From the NCBI GenBank assembly GCA_015058045.1, contig SVDC01000011.1, forward strand, positions 1 to 64,000: 64,000 bases of DNA, written 5' to 3'. This stretch comes from Cellulosilyticum sp. (GTDB taxonomy: Bacteria; Bacillota; Clostridia; Lachnospirales; Cellulosilyticaceae). The position numbers were made by a program, and so were the translations under genes. Under the pieces are notes generated by a model, which saw only the letters and a program-made list of their open reading frames with translations, ran no database searches and had not been told where the DNA came from. The stretch's first letter is position 1. The number at the start of each line of letters is the position of its first letter. Shown here piece after piece: positions 25,642 to 34,463 of the stretch.

Positions 25642-27828
25642 TTATTCCGTTGTTTCTATAATAACTTTATTATTTTTTTCTATTTTACATCCTGCAATAG
25701 GGATTTGTGACTGAATCACACCAGTAGCACTTCCTTCAACTGACAGTTGGTCTCCAACTATCTCTTTAGCTTCTTCTACTGTTTTTCCAATTAAGTCTGG
25801 TACTTCTACTAAATTCCCTGGGTCATCTGTACGAGTATATAACACTACATTTCCTTGTTTAGCCCACTCTGACTGAGCTGGTGGATACTGCTCTGTCACA
25901 TTAACACCATTGCCTTTGATTGTATAGCTTAGCCCTTTAGCTTTTAACAAATCAACAGCCTCATAAATCGTTTGATTTGTAACCGCTGGTACAACAACAG
26001 TTTCTTCGCCTTCAACAGTAGCTTCCTCACTTGTCTCAATCTCTAAATAAGGAAAAATTTTTGTCATCATATCTTTAAAGGCACTAGCTGGTGCACCTGT
26101 ATGTTCTGGTAAATCATCAAATACAATAAGTGCCACAACTTGTGGATTATCAACCGGTGCAAAGCCCATAAAGGATACAGCATAAAGATCTTCCACCCTT
26201 TCAGATGTTCCTTCTATAAATTTTTGTCCAGTTCCTGTTTTACCACCTATATTATATCCTGATATATAGGCACTTGTTCCAGTTCCTTCATCTACTACTT
26301 TCTTAAGATCACTACGAACTGCATTTGCGATACTAGTGGCTAAAACTTGTCTTTTTGTTACACGTCCATGATTTAATAATATACCGCCACTTTGGCTTGT
26401 TACTTCAGATACCACATATGGTTCCATTAAATAACCGCCATTAATTACAGTGGAAAAAGCCGTAATAAGTTGAATCGGAGTCACCATAAAAGTTTGCCCT
26501 ATAGAATATGTTGCTTTTTCTACAGGTCCTAATGAAGTATGTAGAATACCACTTTCTTCACCTGCTAATTCAATACCTGTCTTTTCACCAAAACCAAAGT
26601 CACTTAAATAGTGTAAGAATACTTCATTATCCATTTGTTCTGCAATATCCATCATTGCTACGTTACAAGAGTTGGCAAGTGCCTCCCCTAAAGTTTGATG
26701 CCCGTGACCAGCTGTTTTCCAGCAATGAATTGTACGGTCTGCAACTTTTTTATAGCCTGAACACTCATAGGTATCCGTTTCACTAATGACACCTTCTTGT
26801 AAAGCCATAGCCACTACAAGTGGTTTAAATGTAGAACCAGGTTCATAGATATATTGTATACCATTATTTTTCCAAGCTGCAAACAAAGCTTGTGTTTGCT
26901 TTTCCTGTTTCATACTTGCCCAAACATTTTTACCTAACTGCACAGATAAATTATTATAAGTATTTGGATCAAAACTTGGATACGAATACATTGATAATAT
27001 TTCACCTGTATTAGGGTCCATAATAATACAACTTGCTTTAGACGGATTAAAATCCTTAATATACTTTTCCATTGTCTCTTCTACATATTGTTGTACTACT
27101 TGATCAATTGTTAGCTTTACCGTAGCCCCTGATTTAGGTTCTTGATACTCCCTTGTAACAATTCCACCATCTTGAAACTGTGAATAAGCACGCCCAGGTT
27201 GGCCCAATAAATAATGCTCATAGCCTTCTTCTACACCATATTGACCCTCTTCGTTTTTATTATAAAATCCTAAAACTTGTGCAGCAAGCTCACCATTTGG
27301 GTAGTTTCTCTTATAAGTTTTTTGAATATCTACACCACCCAATTGATCTAACGCCTCTACTTGTTCCTCTGTTAATTCAATTTTTGTTGCCAACTGATAC
27401 CACTGTGAATTAGGATTATTAGCTATTTTTTCTTCTACAGTCCCCTTAATTTCACTAGCAGCTACACCTGTTGCAGCTTCAAGTTGGGTATATAACTCTA
27501 CTTGTGCTTCAGGTTTTACATTATTTACAATTTGATAGGGACTTAAAATCACATTATACGTTAAAAGGCTCACAGCTAACGACTTACCATTACGGTCTTG
27601 AATCGTTCCTCTAGGCGCTTCCACCATACTTTCACTTTGATTCATATTAGCTAATGCTCCTACCGTATATTCTTCATGCTTAAATAATGTGAGCTTTACA
27701 ACCTCTAAGCCTAACAAACCAAATATGACACACATAGATACGCCAACCCCAAAAATCCGCCCATTCAGGCGTTCTTTTTTAGGTAGAGCATTAATCTTCT
27801 TTCTTCTTTTCTTATTTTTCACTCTCAT
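25642..27828 (-). CDS. pbpB: Class B penicillin-binding protein PbpB/FtsI (two PASTA domains)
   Basis: This 728-aa septal transpeptidase has a basic cytoplasmic tail, a transmembrane helix (about 24-46), a dimerisation domain (60-230), and a transpeptidase domain with S332TFK335, SCN (SCNVAMMD) and GGKTGTGQK (about 530). Two C-terminal PASTA domains follow (about 598-728). It is the expected divisome partner of FtsW. The gene begins 3 bp from ftsL and follows mraZ-rsmH-ftsL, the standard order. Confidence 0.93.
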   Translation of the reverse strand: MRVKNKKRRKKINALPKKERLNGRIFGVGVSMCVIFGLLGLEVVKLTLFKHEEYTVGALANMNQSESMVEAPRGTIQDRNGKSLAVSLLTYNVILSPYQIVNNVKPEAQVELYTQLEAATGVAASEIKGTVEEKIANNPNSQWYQLATKIELTEEQVEALDQLGGVDIQKTYKRNYPNGELAAQVLGFYNKNEEGQYGVEEGYEHYLLGQPGRAYSQFQDGGIVTREYQEPKSGATVKLTIDQVVQQYVEETMEKYIKDFNPSKASCIIMDPNTGEILSMYSYPSFDPNTYNNLSVQLGKNVWASMKQEKQTQALFAAWKNNGIQYIYEPGSTFKPLVVAMALQEGVISETDTYECSGYKKVADRTIHCWKTAGHGHQTLGEALANSCNVAMMDIAEQMDNEVFLHYLSDFGFGEKTGIELAGEESGILHTSLGPVEKATYSIGQTFMVTPIQLITAFSTVINGGYLMEPYVVSEVTSQSGGILLNHGRVTKRQVLATSIANAVRSDLKKVVDEGTGTSAYISGYNIGGKTGTGQKFIEGTSERVEDLYAVSFMGFAPVDNPQVVALIVFDDLPEHTGAPASAFKDMMTKIFPYLEIETSEEATVEGEETVVVPAVTNQTIYEAVDLLKAKGLSYTIKGNGVNVTEQYPPAQSEWAKQGNVVLYTRTDDPGNLVEVPDLIGKTVEEAKEIVGDQLSVEGSATGVIQSQIPIAGCKIEKNNKVIIETTE

Positions 27829-27830
27829 CC

Positions 27831-28277
27831 CTACTTTGATTCATTATACGTTGTATAACTTTTCTCCTCTAAATCAATATAAACAATTTGATAAGGTAAT
27901 GGATTTTGCATACCAAGCTCAGCAGCTGCTCTTTCTCTAATATAATCTAAATCAAGCTTTTTTGTCATTTGTGCTTCTACACTGGTAATTTGACTTGCTA
28001 CATTTATTTTTTCTATTTTTAAATTGTTAAGCTGGGTTTGCTTGGCACGTAATGAAGAATAATTATGAACATATATCATAGAGCAGGCAAAAAGTACAAC
28101 ACCACATACTACCATTTGTGTCCCAAATGCTACATCTACTTTTGGTCTTAATGCCCCCTTGCTTTTGCGTTTAGGTTCCTGTGGAACAGGTACACGAATT
28201 GGTTCTGCTGGCTGCGCATAAGCTCTTGCCGTACTATCATATTGGTAACTATATTTCACTCTTTCTTCCTTTGCCAT
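27831..28277 (-). CDS. ftsL: Septum formation protein FtsL
   Basis: This 148-aa small bitopic membrane protein has a cytoplasmic Pro/Arg/Lys-rich segment (1-48), one membrane helix (about 50-68), then an extracytoplasmic coiled coil (SLRAKQTQLNNLKIEKINVASQ...). Sequence conservation in FtsL is low, so the call rests on topology and its place between rsmH and pbpB. It would link FtsQ/DivIB and DivIC to the septal synthase. Confidence 0.85.
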   Translation of the reverse strand: MAKEERVKYSYQYDSTARAYAQPAEPIRVPVPQEPKRKSKGALRPKVDVAFGTQMVVCGVVLFACSMIYVHNYSSLRAKQTQLNNLKIEKINVASQITSVEAQMTKKLDLDYIRERAAAELGMQNPLPYQIVYIDLEEKSYTTYNESK

Positions 28278-28290
28278 TTTAACCCCACCT

Positions 28291-29226
28291 TTATATCTTC
28301 TCTATAATTCTTAACTTTGCACTTCTTGAACGAGGATTGATTTCGATCTCTTCATCTGAAGGTAATATTGGTTTTCTTGTAATAACTTTTACCTCTGGTT
28401 TCTTTCCACATACGCACATAGGTAAATGCTTAGAACAAGTACATGGATCTTCTAGCTCTTTAAATGCGTGTTTAACAATACGGTCTTCTAAAGAATGGAA
28501 AGTAATGATACATAATCTGCCACCTTTATTCAGTTTGCCCACGATGTCTTTAATAGTTGGTTCAATAATTTCAAGTTCTCTATTTACAGCAATTCGAATA
28601 GCTTGAAACGTTCTCTTTGCCGGATGAGGTCCATCTTTACGCGCACCTTGCGGAATTGCTTTTTTAATAACCTCAACGAGTTCATAAGTTGTCTCTATTG
28701 GCTTTGCTTGTCTTTCTGTTACAATAAATGACGCAATACGTTTTGCCCAACGTTCCTCACCATACTCTTTAATAATATGGTATAAATCATCTTCACTCAT
28801 TGTATTGACAACTTCATAAGCATTATAAGCCGCGTCTTGATTCATTCTCATATCTAATGGGGCATCATGCATATATGAAAAACCTCTAGAAGGCTCATCT
28901 AATTGATGGGAAGATACGCCTAAATCAATAAGCATTCCATCTACTTTATCCACTTGAAGACTTTCTAGGACATTTTTCACATCCACAAAATTACTTTTTA
29001 CTAATGTTACTTTTGGTTTGACACCACTTAATCGTTCTTTCGAAACAGTTAGGGCATTATTATCTTGATCAATCCCGATAAAATGTCCTCCTTCACTTAA
29101 ATGCGAACAAACCACGCCTGCATGTCCTGCTCCACCTAAGGTTCCATCTACATAAGTTCCATCTGGCTTAATATCAAGCCCTTCTATACATTCATTTAAT
29201 AAAACGGATACGTGTTCAAATTTCAT
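28291..29226 (-). CDS. rsmH: 16S rRNA (cytosine-1402-N4)-methyltransferase RsmH
   Basis: This 311-aa SAM-dependent methyltransferase (formerly MraW) modifies C1402 at the decoding centre. Signatures are [69 protein letters not shown] and [10 protein letters not shown]. It is the second gene of the dcw cluster, 12 bp after mraZ. Confidence 0.98.
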   Translation of the reverse strand: MKFEHVSVLLNECIEGLDIKPDGTYVDGTLGGAGHAGVVCSHLSEGGHFIGIDQDNNALTVSKERLSGVKPKVTLVKSNFVDVKNVLESLQVDKVDGMLIDLGVSSHQLDEPSRGFSYMHDAPLDMRMNQDAAYNAYEVVNTMSEDDLYHIIKEYGEERWAKRIASFIVTERQAKPIETTYELVEVIKKAIPQGARKDGPHPAKRTFQAIRIAVNRELEIIEPTIKDIVGKLNKGGRLCIITFHSLEDRIVKHAFKELEDPCTCSKHLPMCVCGKKPEVKVITRKPILPSDEEIEINPRSRSAKLRIIEKI

Positions 29227-29237
29227 TTTTTCTCCTT

Positions 29238-29666
29238 CTATATACCTAATTCTTCCATTTGCATTGCAAGTGATTCCATATCTAATGCTTCACTGTTATA
29301 AGTATCCCATTTCGTTTTACTCCATACCTCAATACGATTACTCATACCAATAAATACTATGTCTTTTTCAATCTCAGAATATACTCTTAAAGAATTAGGA
29401 ATTAATATTCTGCCTTGTTTATCTGGACTACATTCAACAGCTCCAGATAGAAAAAACCGAACGAACTTTCTAGCATTCATATTCGTAAGGGGTAGACTTT
29501 TTAGTTTTTGCTCAAATACAACCCATTCCAGAATAGGATAAATAAATAAACATCCATCCAAGCCTTTTGTAAGAACAAAGTTGTCTCCTAACTGTTCTCT
29601 ATATTTAGAAGGAACAATCACGCGGCACTTCTCATCTAAGCTATGTTGATACTCTCCTATAAACAC
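29238..29666 (-). CDS. mraZ: MraZ, transcriptional regulator of the dcw cluster
   Basis: This 142-aa protein has two SpoVT/AbrB-like domains ([23 protein letters not shown] and [16 protein letters not shown]). MraZ forms a ring and binds TGGGN direct repeats before its own gene. I place the start at GTG 29666, giving the family N-terminus ([10 protein letters not shown]) with GGGGGGA just upstream. The longer in-frame GTG at 29693 would put the operator inside the coding region. It is the first gene of the division/wall operon. Confidence 0.95.
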   Translation of the reverse strand: MFIGEYQHSLDEKCRVIVPSKYREQLGDNFVLTKGLDGCLFIYPILEWVVFEQKLKSLPLTNMNARKFVRFFLSGAVECSPDKQGRILIPNSLRVYSEIEKDIVFIGMSNRIEVWSKTKWDTYNSEALDMESLAMQMEELGI

Positions 29667-29668
29667 AT

Positions 29669-29702
29669 GCCACTTCCCCCCACTTCTACCCACTTACACC
29701 CA
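29669..29702 (-). promoter_or_regulatory. MraZ operator: four TGGG repeats with 10-bp period
   Basis: On the minus strand TGGGT, TGGGT, TGGGG and TGGCA begin exactly 10 bp apart (TGGG cores at + strand 29699-29702, 29689-29692, 29679-29682, and a degenerate copy at 29669-29672), with 5-bp spacers. This is the arrangement described for MraZ binding (TGGGN with 5-bp spacing). The last boxes overlap the mraZ ribosome binding site. Confidence 0.8.
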
Positions 29703-29785
29703 TTTTCTTATATTCTATGTGTTTTACCAAAAAAATTCAAGTTAAAATGTCCATTCCTTTATAATAATTTACAATTTATTAAATT

Positions 29786-29822
29786 AAAAAAAAGGCCTCT
29801 TTCCATTAGGAAAGGGCCTTTT
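29786..29822 (-). terminator. Terminator of the Spo0E-like gene
   Basis: Stem AAAAGGCC-CTTTCC/GGAAAG-GGCCTTTT with loop ATTA (one unpaired T). T8 follows on the minus strand. It starts just after the stop of the 55-aa gene and insulates mraZ from it. Confidence 0.85.
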
Positions 29823-29830
29823 ATCTATTC

Positions 29831-29998
29831 TTAATATCTTGCCGCTGTAAGATTTTTATAATATCTTACAATCTCTTTATCCAACATGACACTTAGTGAG
29901 TAAATCCTGGATGATTGACAATTTTTTTCTCCACTTTCTTCCAGTAGTCGATTCAAGTTTTTTTGCATAAAAGCAATACTCTCCTTCATCTCTTTCAT
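29831..29998 (-). CDS. Spo0E-like aspartyl-phosphate phosphatase (55 aa)
   Basis: This 55-aa frame begins MKEMKESIAFMQKNL, starts at ATG 29998 after GGGGG, and ends at TAA 29833-29831. It is a helical hairpin with IYSLSVMLDKEIVRYYK, matching the Spo0E family signature S-x-x-L-D followed by a basic/aromatic helix. Spo0E proteins dephosphorylate Spo0A~P and so restrain sporulation. It has its own promoter (30065-30093) and terminator, so it is a complete single-gene unit between lgt and mraZ. Family assignment is from the motif and size; some Spo0E-like proteins have other response-regulator targets. Confidence 0.75.
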   Translation of the reverse strand: MKEMKESIAFMQKNLNRLLEESGEKNCQSSRIYSLSVMLDKEIVRYYKNLTAARY

Positions 29999-30064
29999 AT
30001 TAATCCCCCTTAAATCAAAAAAAACATTGTAATTTAGATTTTTTTATTTTTCTCTATATTTGGT

Positions 30065-30093
30065 ATTATAATACACTTACTGGAATAAAACAA
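30065..30093 (-). promoter_or_regulatory. Promoter of the Spo0E-like gene
   Basis: On the minus strand TTGTTT (30093-30088), a 17-bp spacer, and TATAAT (30070-30065). Transcription would begin near 30058, 60 bp before the ATG. Confidence 0.65.
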
Positions 30094-30112
30094 CATTAAT
30101 TCTGAATTTTTG

Positions 30113-30985
30113 TTATTTTAATTTTATCTTACACTTTTTTCGACAAAATACAATTCCAATAATTCCCATTATTATGGATATAATGGCAACAACTTGTGAC
30201 ACAGGAATGTGTGTATTCCATAATAAAAGTTGATCTGTTCGTAAGGCTTCAATCCAAAAACGACCCACGCCATATCCCACTAAATAGATACAGAAGATTT
30301 CTCCATAAGCTTTACGATGTTTCCTATAAATTAGTAAGCCTATTAATAAAAGGAAATTCCAACAAGATTCATAGAAGAATGTTGGATGTACTTGTATATA
30401 CTCTGCTGCTCCAAAGGCATCAAATGTTTTAATATGACTTAATACTTCAGCTGAAATAGGTGGCTTTGCCTCACTTTTTAAAATAGCCATTGCAAAAAGA
30501 TTGTCTGTATATCCCCCAAACGCTTCTTTATTAAAGAAGTTACCATATCTTCCAATAGCTTGCCCTAAAACTAATCCATAAGTTGCCACATCTGCAAAAT
30601 GTGTAAAGCGTACTTTCTTTCGATGTGTATAAATAACCGCCACAATAATAGAAACAATGACTCCACCATATATTGCTAATCCACCTTGTCTAATATTTAG
30701 AATTTGACTTGGATTGGTTTTATAATAATCCCAATTAAAAATCACAAAATATAAACGTGCCCCTAATAAAGCAAACACAATATCATATAATACAAAATCT
30801 AAAAAAATATTAGGATCTAATTTTTCTTTCTTGCCGATATAACATGCTATAAAAGTTCCTAAAATAATTCCAGATGTCAAAATAATCCCATACCAATATA
30901 CAGGCAATCCAAAAAACGAAAAAGCTTGACTATCTAAATTAAATGACCACCCTAAATGAGGGAAATAAATATTTGGTATTTCCAT
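30113..30985 (-). CDS. lgt: Prolipoprotein diacylglyceryl transferase Lgt
   Basis: This 290-aa integral membrane enzyme transfers diacylglycerol from phosphatidylglycerol to the lipobox cysteine of prolipoproteins. It has seven predicted helices. Signature residues include GRYGNFFNKEAFGGYTD and HPTFFYESCWNF, plus GVGRFWIEALRTD. No strong terminator follows, so read-through into the Spo0E-like gene is possible. Confidence 0.97.
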   Translation of the reverse strand: MEIPNIYFPHLGWSFNLDSQAFSFFGLPVYWYGIILTSGIILGTFIACYIGKKEKLDPNIFLDFVLYDIVFALLGARLYFVIFNWDYYKTNPSQILNIRQGGLAIYGGVIVSIIVAVIYTHRKKVRFTHFADVATYGLVLGQAIGRYGNFFNKEAFGGYTDNLFAMAILKSEAKPPISAEVLSHIKTFDAFGAAEYIQVHPTFFYESCWNFLLLIGLLIYRKHRKAYGEIFCIYLVGYGVGRFWIEALRTDQLLLWNTHIPVSQVVAIISIIMGIIGIVFCRKKCKIKLK

Positions 30986-31103
30986 AATACGCCTCCTTTT
31001 TATATCCTCTTATTATAGGAGATTTATCAAACTGTGTAAATGTGGCAGTATAATTCTTTTTATTTTTTAGATACTAAGATTATATCTAGAAAGGAGAATT
31101 TAT

Positions 31104-31274
31104 ATGCCAAAACATTATAGACATTATCGCGTTGTCGATCGTTCAAAGCAATCTGCTCCTACTTCTTATTATGACACACTTTGTAAGGCAGCACATAAGC
31201 AGCCACTCGTTGCAATGGGAGTTTTCCTTCTATTCTTCCTTCTCCTTATAAAATGCCTTATGGGCCACAGATAA
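31104..31274 (+). CDS. 56-aa small membrane protein, unknown function
   Basis: The 56-codon frame starts at ATG 31104 after AAAGGAG with ideal spacing and ends at TAA just inside a terminator. The N-terminal 35 residues are basic and aromatic (MPKHYRHYRVVDRSK). The rest is one hydrophobic helix (VAMGVFLLFFLLLIKCL) with a short polar end. It is an unrecognised single-span peptide in its own unit between lgt and ychF. The ribosome binding site and terminator support it as real. Confidence 0.65.
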   Translation: MPKHYRHYRVVDRSKQSAPTSYYDTLCKAAHKQPLVAMGVFLLFFLLLIKCLMGHR

Positions 31275-31300
31275 AACTGCAATTCATTGCAGTTTTATTT
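31273..31300 (+). terminator. Terminator of the 56-aa gene
   Basis: Stem AAAACTGCAA/TTGCAGTTTT (31273-31282 with 31287-31296), loop TTCA, followed by ATTT. It overlaps the stop codon. Confidence 0.8.
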
Positions 31301-31353
31301 AATTTGTTGTATTTACTGCCATAATGCGATAAACTATACAGTGATATAAACAT

Positions 31354-31406
31354 ACTTATTACCTTTAATACATTTAGTATATATACTTATTTTAAATGTA
31401 ATAAGT
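31354..31406 (+). other. Interrupted dyad in the ychF leader
   Basis: Two 7-bp arms in series pair: ACTTATT (31354-31360) with AATAAGT (31400-31406), and ACATTTA (31370-31376) with TAAATGT (31393-31399), leaving a 9-nt bulge on the 5' side. It ends 4 bp before the ychF ribosome binding site. It could be an operator or leader structure; function unknown. Confidence 0.4.
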
Positions 31407-31427
31407 CTGAGGAAGGATGAAACATAT

Positions 31428-32522
31428 ATGAAACTTGGAATAGTTGGGCTTCCTAACGTAGGAAAAAGTACACTATTTAACGCATTAACTAAAGCAGGTG
31501 CTGAATCTGCAAACTATCCATTCTGTACAATTGAACCTAATGTTGGCGTTGTACCAGTACCAGATAAACGTTTAGAAGTATTACGTGAAATGTACAATTC
31601 AAAACGCACATTACCTGCTGCTATTGAATTTGTTGATATTGCAGGCCTTATTAGAGGAGCAAGTAAAGGTGAAGGGTTAGGAAACCAATTCTTATCACAT
31701 ATTCGCGAAGTAGATGCTATTGTACAAGTTGTACGTTGCTTCGAAGATGAAAATATTGTCCACGTAGATAAAACAGTTGATCCAATTCGTGATATTGAAA
31801 CAATCAACTTAGAACTTGCTTTTGCAGATATGGAAATGATTGAAAGACGTATTGCAAAACAACAAAAAGCTGCTAAAGCAGATAAAGCTATTGCTGCAGA
31901 ATTAGAAGTTTTAAAAGAAATTTATGCAACATTAGAAGCAGGTAAACCAGCTCGTAACCTTTTAGGTGAAGATGAAGAAAAAGATGCACTTATCACTTCA
32001 ATTGGCTTGATTACAGCTAAACCAATGCTTTACGCTGCTAATATCTGTGATGATGACTTAATTGGTGGTGTAGAAAACGAATATGTTAAACGTGTACGTG
32101 ACTACTCAACTGAAGAAGGTTCTGAAACATTTGTCATCTGTGCTAAAATTGAGCAAGAGCTTTCAGAATTAGATGAAGAAGAAAAAGCTGCCTTCTTAGA
32201 AGACCTTGGTCTTACTTCTACAGGTTTTGACCGTTTAGTAGCTGCAAGTTACAAGCTTCTTGGTTTAATTAGCTACTTAACAGCTGGTGAACAAGAAGTA
32301 CGCGCTTGGACTATTAAAGTTGGTACAAAAGCACCTGGGGCTGCTGGAAAAATTCACTCTGACTTCGAAAGAGGATTTATCCGTGCTGAAATCGTAAACT
32401 TTGAAGACCTCATAGCTTGTGGTTCTTATACTGCAGCGAAAGAAAAAGGACTTGTACGCCTTGAAGGTAAAGAATATGTTGTTCAAGATGGAGATATTAT
32501 TCTATTTAGGTTTAATGTTTAA
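31428..32522 (+). CDS. ychF: Ribosome-associated nucleotidase YchF/OLA1
   Basis: This 364-aa Obg-family P-loop protein prefers ATP. It has G1 GLPNVGKST (7-15), G3 [20 protein letters not shown], an inserted coiled coil (about 130-165), and a C-terminal TGS domain (about 278-361; [30 protein letters not shown]). It binds ribosomes and is linked to stress responses. It is monocistronic, with a strong terminator behind. Confidence 0.97.
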   Translation: MKLGIVGLPNVGKSTLFNALTKAGAESANYPFCTIEPNVGVVPVPDKRLEVLREMYNSKRTLPAAIEFVDIAGLIRGASKGEGLGNQFLSHIREVDAIVQVVRCFEDENIVHVDKTVDPIRDIETINLELAFADMEMIERRIAKQQKAAKADKAIAAELEVLKEIYATLEAGKPARNLLGEDEEKDALITSIGLITAKPMLYAANICDDDLIGGVENEYVKRVRDYSTEEGSETFVICAKIEQELSELDEEEKAAFLEDLGLTSTGFDRLVAASYKLLGLISYLTAGEQEVRAWTIKVGTKAPGAAGKIHSDFERGFIRAEIVNFEDLIACGSYTAAKEKGLVRLEGKEYVVQDGDIILFRFNV

Positions 32523-32533
32523 TCTAGGGTTAT

Positions 32534-32583
32534 CTAAATCAAAAAAGAGTTGTATTTTTAGGTACGACTCTTTTTTGATTTAG
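32534..32583 (+). terminator. ychF terminator
   Basis: Stem of about 20 bp, CTAAATCAAAAAAGAGTTGTA with TACGACTCTTTTTTGATTTAG (one G-T pair), loop of 8 nt. The T6 tract lies within the descending arm. It could work on both strands. Confidence 0.8.
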
Positions 32584-32632
32584 GCTCTAATCTTTCTTCT
32601 TTGCGAATAACTTTTCATAATATATCTGTACA

Positions 32633-32661
32633 AAAAATAAACCCTAGCATTTGCTAAGGTT
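32633..32661 (-). terminator. Terminator of the gerW/ytfJ operon
   Basis: Stem AACCTTAGCA/TGCTAGGGTT (one wobble/mismatch) followed on the minus strand by TATTTTTTG. It begins at the ytfJ stop codon. Confidence 0.75.
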
Positions 32662-33118
32662 ATTTAGATTCTTTCATATTATGGTATACATTTGCTTCTT
32701 CTACAGTTTCTTCTACTACTTCCTCTTCTTGTTTCCCTTTTCCAAAGAACTCTGGTACTTTAGAGATCAATCCTGGAATCATATCAATTAATTTTGTAAT
32801 GCTATCTTGATTGCGAATATTAATAAGCTGTGTGGTTCCATTTTGAATCACGAGCATTGCACTAGGCATTACTTTTGCACCTAGCCCACCAGCACCGGCA
32901 CCAACGCCACCATCTACTCTTTTTTCTTTTTCTTTATGTCTTTCAACAAATTTATTACTTGCTGTAGATCCTGTTGCCGCTGCAAAACTCACATCAATAA
33001 GTGGTACTAAAATTGTTTGATCAATATGAATAGGTTCTCCCACAACTGTTTTTGTTGTAATAAAGTTTTCTAATTGATGCATTAATCCATTTAAATCTTG
33101 ATTGATTTTATTTTCCAT
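32660..33118 (-). CDS. ytfJ: GerW/YtfJ-family sporulation protein
   Basis: This 152-aa protein has the family motifs TVVGEPI, LVPLIDVSFAAATGS and the Gly-rich GGVGAGAGGLGAKVMPSAMLVI, then a C-terminal acidic tail. In Bacillus GerW (YtfJ) is a forespore product needed for normal L-alanine germination. Its start overlaps the DUF2953 gene, the same pair (ytfI-ytfJ) as in B. subtilis, so the two likely act together in spores. Confidence 0.92.
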   Translation of the reverse strand: MENKINQDLNGLMHQLENFITTKTVVGEPIHIDQTILVPLIDVSFAAATGSTASNKFVERHKEKEKRVDGGVGAGAGGLGAKVMPSAMLVIQNGTTQLINIRNQDSITKLIDMIPGLISKVPEFFGKGKQEEEVVEETVEEANVYHNMKESK

Positions 33119-34043
33119 AACGCTCTTCCTTTCTTATTTGAAAAATGAACTTAATTAAGGTTCTAACTTGTTTGCTGAGCATACACCTGATGATATAGCT
33201 CATAATACCGCCTATAGAAAATTTCCCTTGTGCCAAAAATCCACCTGCTAAGCATTCTTTTTCATAGTTGCCATGGATAATTCCATGCTGATAGTATAAA
33301 GGATATAACATGGTTAATTTGGCAATCATTTCGCCTGTATCTGCTGGATCTTCCTGTCCAATAATGAGTTCAAAATCCCATTCATTAGGTGCTATATACT
33401 TTAGAATACGCCATATACAGAGGCTAATCTGCTTTATAGCGCCGTAAGTATTTTTATCTAGTACTAACTTTTTTATCCAAGGATATGGCATTCTTTTAAG
33501 TGTCTGAACGGTTTCTTGTACAATTTCATCCTCTAAATCTTTCATATCCTCTTGGGCCACTTGTTTTAGCCGTGGATTGACTTCTTTAACTTCTTTAACT
33601 ATTTTATCTTCTTGCTTATACGACTTTATAGTAGACTGATCGATATCCTTAGGGTCAAAATCTTTCTTTAATCTTTGCTCTTTTACTAGTGTCTTTTCCG
33701 ATAAAATTGTTTTTTTCGCTTGCTTTGTTTGTTGTTTTAAGGTGGATGGCATATTTTCGTCATCTATAGAATCTTTAGGCTCATCAACTACCCTATTTTT
33801 ATATATCGTCCTACCAAATACACTAACTTTATGATTCTTTTGATCATAATCTTGATAAAAGATACCCTTAATCCCTAATAAATATGTGAATTTTATATCA
33901 TATGCAATCTTTTCATATTTAGCATAGTAGGCTTCATAGCTTATAGGTGTCCACAAAACAAGCCCTATAATCAGTACAAAAACCCCTAAAATGCTAAGAA
34001 GAAGCATAAGAATTATTTTTATTATTAACCATAAAATAGTCAT
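33108..34043 (-). CDS. DUF2953 (YtfI-like) membrane protein
   Basis: This 311-aa protein has an N-terminal transmembrane segment (about 5-30) followed by WTPISYEAYYAKYEKIAYDIKFTYLLGIKGI, a highly charged middle (85-170), and a conserved C-terminal DUF2953 part (IWRILKYIAPNEWDFELIIGQEDPADTG). It overlaps ytfJ by 11 bp. A sporulation link is inferred from the partner gene. Molecular function is unknown. Confidence 0.85.
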   Translation of the reverse strand: MTILWLIIKIILMLLLSILGVFVLIIGLVLWTPISYEAYYAKYEKIAYDIKFTYLLGIKGIFYQDYDQKNHKVSVFGRTIYKNRVVDEPKDSIDDENMPSTLKQQTKQAKKTILSEKTLVKEQRLKKDFDPKDIDQSTIKSYKQEDKIVKEVKEVNPRLKQVAQEDMKDLEDEIVQETVQTLKRMPYPWIKKLVLDKNTYGAIKQISLCIWRILKYIAPNEWDFELIIGQEDPADTGEMIAKLTMLYPLYYQHGIIHGNYEKECLAGGFLAQGKFSIGGIMSYIIRCMLSKQVRTLIKFIFQIRKEERYGK

Positions 34044-34060
34044 TATTCACCTCTTTTTTA

Positions 34061-34348
34061 CTACAAGTCGCTGTAGGTAATTGTCTGCTGATTATATAAG
34101 GCATCCACTAATTGTGTAACTTGTAAAAAAGCCTGTTGCCTGCTATTACACAGTGCGAGCACCGTAGACTCTGCATAGTGATGACTTAAAAATCTTGCCT
34201 CTACAATTTCAAACAAAAGATGTTCATGAGGTGACGTACACACAACATAGGCATGCCCTTTATACTGGTTAAACTTACAAAGTGCTCTTTTTCTTAGTAC
34301 ATTCCACTTAATCTGGTCATCAACCCAGATTGTTTTACTCATTTTCAT
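34061..34348 (-). CDS. Hypothetical 95-aa protein
   Basis: I do not recognise this family. The protein is soluble, with no signal or membrane segment, and is rich in His, Cys and Gln (ALCKFNQYKGHAYVVCTSPHEHLL; RFLSHHYAESTVLALCNSRQQ). The start follows AAAAGGCG. It lies 17 bp before the DUF2953 gene on the same strand, so it is probably the first gene of the ytfI-ytfJ operon, which hints at sporulation expression. Confidence 0.65.
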   Translation of the reverse strand: MKMSKTIWVDDQIKWNVLRKRALCKFNQYKGHAYVVCTSPHEHLLFEIVEARFLSHHYAESTVLALCNSRQQAFLQVTQLVDALYNQQTITYSDL

Positions 34349-34463
34349 CGCTAACGCCTTTTCTATATTTTTTCTTTTATACTATTAACTAAACTTTAGT
34401 ATATTATACCATATTACTTAGGATTTTGACTAGAAATTCCTTTTCCTTTATCCTTAAACATTG

